NCBI GenBank assembly: GCA_041305345.1
Contig: JBFYLP010000006.1
Location: forward strand, 248,001 to 312,000
Reading direction: 5' to 3'
Origin: JACRGC01 sp041305345
GTDB lineage: Archaea; Micrarchaeota; Micrarchaeia; Norongarragalinales; SBBD01
DNA length: 64,000 bases
Part shown: piece by piece, positions 62,089 through 64,000 of the stretch
How the letters are laid out: every line of letters begins with the position of its first letter
How positions within the stretch are numbered: position 1 is the stretch's first letter
Notes under the pieces: model-generated
Databases searched by the model: none
Seen by the model: the letters and a program-made list of their open reading frames with translations, nothing else
Told to the model about the DNA's origin: nothing
Translations under genes and position numbers: made by a program

Positions 62089-63030
62089 TCATTTTGAGGA
62101 AAAGGTTTCCCCAGCCTTCAAGCCGTAGAATTCCGCGAAATCATCTGCCCACATCTCCGGCTCGTTCTCGAGCTGAATGCGTTCAAGGAGTACGGAGGAG
62201 CCGGCGGCCTTCACCACGATACCCTTCTTTCCGAGTATTCCGAGTATTTCGCCGTTCTTGCCCTTAGATTCACTCCCCCCATAGGGCAGCGCCTTCCAGA
62301 TGAACAATTTGCGGCCCTTCCAGAATGTGAACGATCCGGGGAAGGGATGCGTCTGGCCGCGCACCCAGTCGTATATCTCCCTGCTGCCAAGATTCCAATC
62401 AACGATTCCGTCCTCGGGTTTCCTTCTCTTCAGGTAAGAAGCATTCCGGTAATCGACTTTCATGGGCTTGACCTTGTTCTCCCGGATTGCTGGGAGGTAT
62501 TTCAGGAGAAGCTGCGCGCTTGCAAGATCGGACTTGTCGTGGAGGGTCCGGATATCGTCCCTCTCCTCAACATCAAACCCGCATTGCCCTATCAGATCGC
62601 CTGAATCGACCTTTTCGGACATGTAAAAGAGGCTCACGCCCCATTTCCTCTCTCCCTTGATCAGCGCCCAATTGAGGGAAGCACCGCCGCGGTTCCGTGG
62701 TAGCAGCGAGGCATGCACGCCGATGCAGCCCTTCGGCGCAAGGCGGATGATTTCCCGGGAGAATATCTGCGACCAGCCGAGCTGGAATATCACATCGGGC
62801 TTCAGCTCCCTCATCTTCCTGACTGAATCGTGCGAATTGATGTCATCGACTTTGTAAAGGGGGATTCCGTTGGGCCCGCAAACGTCCTCGAACAGCACTG
62901 CACGAGCCTTCTTCGCAGCCTCATTGTCGGATAATGCGAACACGCCCGCGATTTCGTCCTTTCCATCGGCAATCAGCGCCTGCAGGCATGCCTTCGTCAG
63001 CTGGGTGGGCCCTATGACCAGGATTCTCAT
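62089..63030 (-). CDS. Sugar N-formyltransferase-like protein
   Basis: This 313-residue formyltransferase-fold protein resembles methionyl-tRNA formyltransferase and ArnA; since archaea do not use formyl-methionine, an amino-sugar is a more probable acceptor. The core has GVHASLLPRNRGGASLNW (104-121) with catalytic His106, and EKVDSGDLIGQ with Asp142; the Asn that precedes His in ArnA (Asn102) is replaced by Gly104. A C-terminal domain follows with the FPGSF loop. It starts 9 bp after the SDR stop (63040) on the same strand, so the two are co-transcribed and may make a formylated amino-sugar. The aminotransferase needed is not in the window. Confidence 0.8.
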   Translation of the reverse strand: MRILVIGPTQLTKACLQALIADGKDEIAGVFALSDNEAAKKARAVLFEDVCGPNGIPLYKVDDINSHDSVRKMRELKPDVIFQLGWSQIFSREIIRLAPKGCIGVHASLLPRNRGGASLNWALIKGERKWGVSLFYMSEKVDSGDLIGQCGFDVEERDDIRTLHDKSDLASAQLLLKYLPAIRENKVKPMKVDYRNASYLKRRKPEDGIVDWNLGSREIYDWVRGQTHPFPGSFTFWKGRKLFIWKALPYGGSESKGKNGEILGILGKKGIVVKAAGSSVLLERIQLENEPEMWADDFAEFYGLKAGETFSSK

Positions 63031-63039
63031 AATCTTCCC

Positions 63040-64000
63040 TTAAGGTTTTTTCATGAACTCGCGGTACCATTCGATGTTTTTCTTCAAGCCCTCCTCCAGC
63101 GGAACCAGGGGCTTCCAGCCGAAGAGCCGGTTCGCTTTCGAATAGTCGCAGCAAAGCCTGTCGACTTCCGCGAGCCTCTTTTCAACGAAGCTTATCTCCG
63201 ATTTTGAATTGCTCTGCTTGATGATCGCTTCCGCAAGATGCCTTATCGTGACCTCCCTGCCGGAACCGAAATTCACGACCTCCCCCTTCGCCTTCGGGTG
63301 GGAACCCATCAGCATGAAACCCCTCACGGTGTCAGAAACGTAGCTGAAGTCGCGCGTCTGCATTCCATTGCCATAAATCGTCAAGGGGGAATTGGTGAGC
63401 GCAAGGCGGATGAATTTCGGGACTACGTCATAGATGTGGCGCGGGCCGAAGGTGTTGAAGGGCCTGATTATCGCAACGGGCAGGCCGTAGGTCTTGAAAT
63501 AGGAGAATGCATACCTGTCCGCTGCGGCCTTGGAGGCAGCATAGGGCGAGGTGGGGTTCAACGGATGGTCCTCATCAATGGGCACCTTCAAAGCTGAGCC
63601 GTATGCCTCGCTGGAAGAAGTCACGACAACGCGTTCGACCGATGAATTCATGGCAGCCTCCATCACGTTGAGCGTGCCGATGAGATTGATCGCGGTAACC
63701 TCCTTCGGATGGTCGAAGGAATAAGGGACGTATGCGCTTGCCGCGAGATGGAGGATCACTTCGGGCTCGTCCTTTTTTATTATGCTGATGGAATCCTCGT
63801 TGCTGATGTCGCCAACATAGACCTTATGTAGCTTATCCTTCACAGCTCCGAGATTCTTAAGGTTCAGCTGCGAAGTGCCGCTGTTGGAAGTGCCCCTTAC
63901 GAATGCGGATACCTCCGCGCCCTCATTTACTAGCGCCTCGGTGAGGTGCGAACCCATGAAACCGTCCGCACCTGTCACGAATACCCTCTTGCCCTTGTAA
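63040..64000 (-). CDS. NAD-dependent sugar epimerase/dehydratase (cut by window end)
   Basis: An extended SDR enzyme with the NAD-binding TGADGFMGSH and, further on, SSSEAYG and YAASK, then RPFNTFGPRH, as in UDP-glucose 4-epimerase and GDP-mannose/dTDP-glucose dehydratase relatives. The frame remains open upstream of the GTG at 63978: the last 22 bases of the window add YKGKRVF before V-T-G, which completes the first beta strand. The real start is therefore beyond 64000. At least 319 residues are present. It is followed by the formyltransferase-like gene. Confidence 0.85.
   Translation of the reverse strand, partial: YKGKRVFVTGADGFMGSHLTEALVNEGAEVSAFVRGTSNSGTSQLNLKNLGAVKDKLHKVYVGDISNEDSISIIKKDEPEVILHLAASAYVPYSFDHPKEVTAINLIGTLNVMEAAMNSSVERVVVTSSSEAYGSALKVPIDEDHPLNPTSPYAASKAAADRYAFSYFKTYGLPVAIIRPFNTFGPRHIYDVVPKFIRLALTNSPLTIYGNGMQTRDFSYVSDTVRGFMLMGSHPKAKGEVVNFGSGREVTIRHLAEAIIKQSNSKSEISFVEKRLAEVDRLCCDYSKANRLFGWKPLVPLEEGLKKNIEWYREFMKKP

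Noticed and set aside
62089..63030. Annotation as methionyl-tRNA formyltransferase
   Set aside because: Archaea start translation with unformylated methionine, and the gene is co-transcribed with a sugar SDR inside a glycan locus.
39094..63978. The whole glycan region as a recent genomic island
   Set aside because: There is no integrase, tRNA-side attachment repeat or obvious base-composition jump at its edges, and aglB with its partner is core machinery; only the heptose operon remains a candidate for transfer.
1..64000. CRISPR array, transposon or prophage signals
   Set aside because: No evenly spaced direct repeats, terminal inverted repeats with transposase, integrase, or phage structural genes were seen on either strand.

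Overview
This window is a gene-dense stretch of an archaeal chromosome. The evidence is aIF5B, an archaeal Era-like GTPase next to a DUF2073 gene, a Brix protein, Spt5, SecE, uL11, Alba, the oligosaccharyltransferase AglB, FtsZ next to secE-spt5-rpl11, an intron-containing tRNA-Leu, and TATA-type promoters often about 25-35 nt before a start codon (leaderless genes) mixed with Shine-Dalgarno-led genes inside operons. The compact proteome and the many unrecognised secreted proteins fit a DPANN-type lineage (for example Diapherotrites or Micrarchaeota), but the sequence alone does not settle the phylum. No insertion sequence, CRISPR array, integrase or phage module was seen.

Region 1 (1-13.5 kb): a TauE/SafE permease, a first FtsZ, a very large unrecognised membrane-anchored surface protein, a Brix protein, a caspase-fold peptidase C25-like surface protein, a cysteine-rich membrane-anchored protein followed by a broken copy of its cysteine module, tRNA-Leu(CAA), two membrane proteins and adenylosuccinate lyase. 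Region 2 (13.5-24.4 kb): a GT-C type membrane protein, aIF5B, the Era-like/DUF2073 cluster followed by a degenerate copy of its own 3' end, a second GT-C-like membrane protein, a DUF4139 protein and a surface protein with about 45 N-glycosylation sequons. Region 3 (24.4-35.2 kb): ValS, DedA, a PPC-domain protein, a second FtsZ and the translation/secretion set secE-spt5-rpl11-alba-argS. A membrane gene and a putative toxin-antitoxin pair sit between ftsZ and secE, interrupting a neighbourhood that is contiguous in other archaea.

Region 4 (35.2-64 kb) is one large glycan-assembly locus. It contains a polyprenyl-phosphate GlcNAc-1-P-transferase-like enzyme next to AglB, GT2, GT4 and GT9 glycosyltransferases, sugar-nucleotide dehydratase/epimerases, methyltransferases, a sugar C-methyltransferase, a dolichol-phosphate-mannose-synthase-like GT with GtrA and a GT-C protein, a Wzx-like flippase, a GalU-like uridylyltransferase and a sugar formyltransferase-like enzyme. 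Inside it is a complete set for nucleotide-activated D-glycero-D-manno-heptose: GmhA, GmhB, RfaE2 and RfaE1 (the two halves of HldE as separate genes), with a heptosyltransferase-family (GT9) gene nearby. This pathway is best known from bacterial lipopolysaccharide.

The inferred whole is that this archaeon builds a lipid-linked, probably heptose-containing and methyl/formyl-decorated oligosaccharide, flips it, and transfers it by AglB to surface proteins such as the sequon-rich protein in region 2. The chemistry is inferred from families; the exact sugars cannot be read from sequence.
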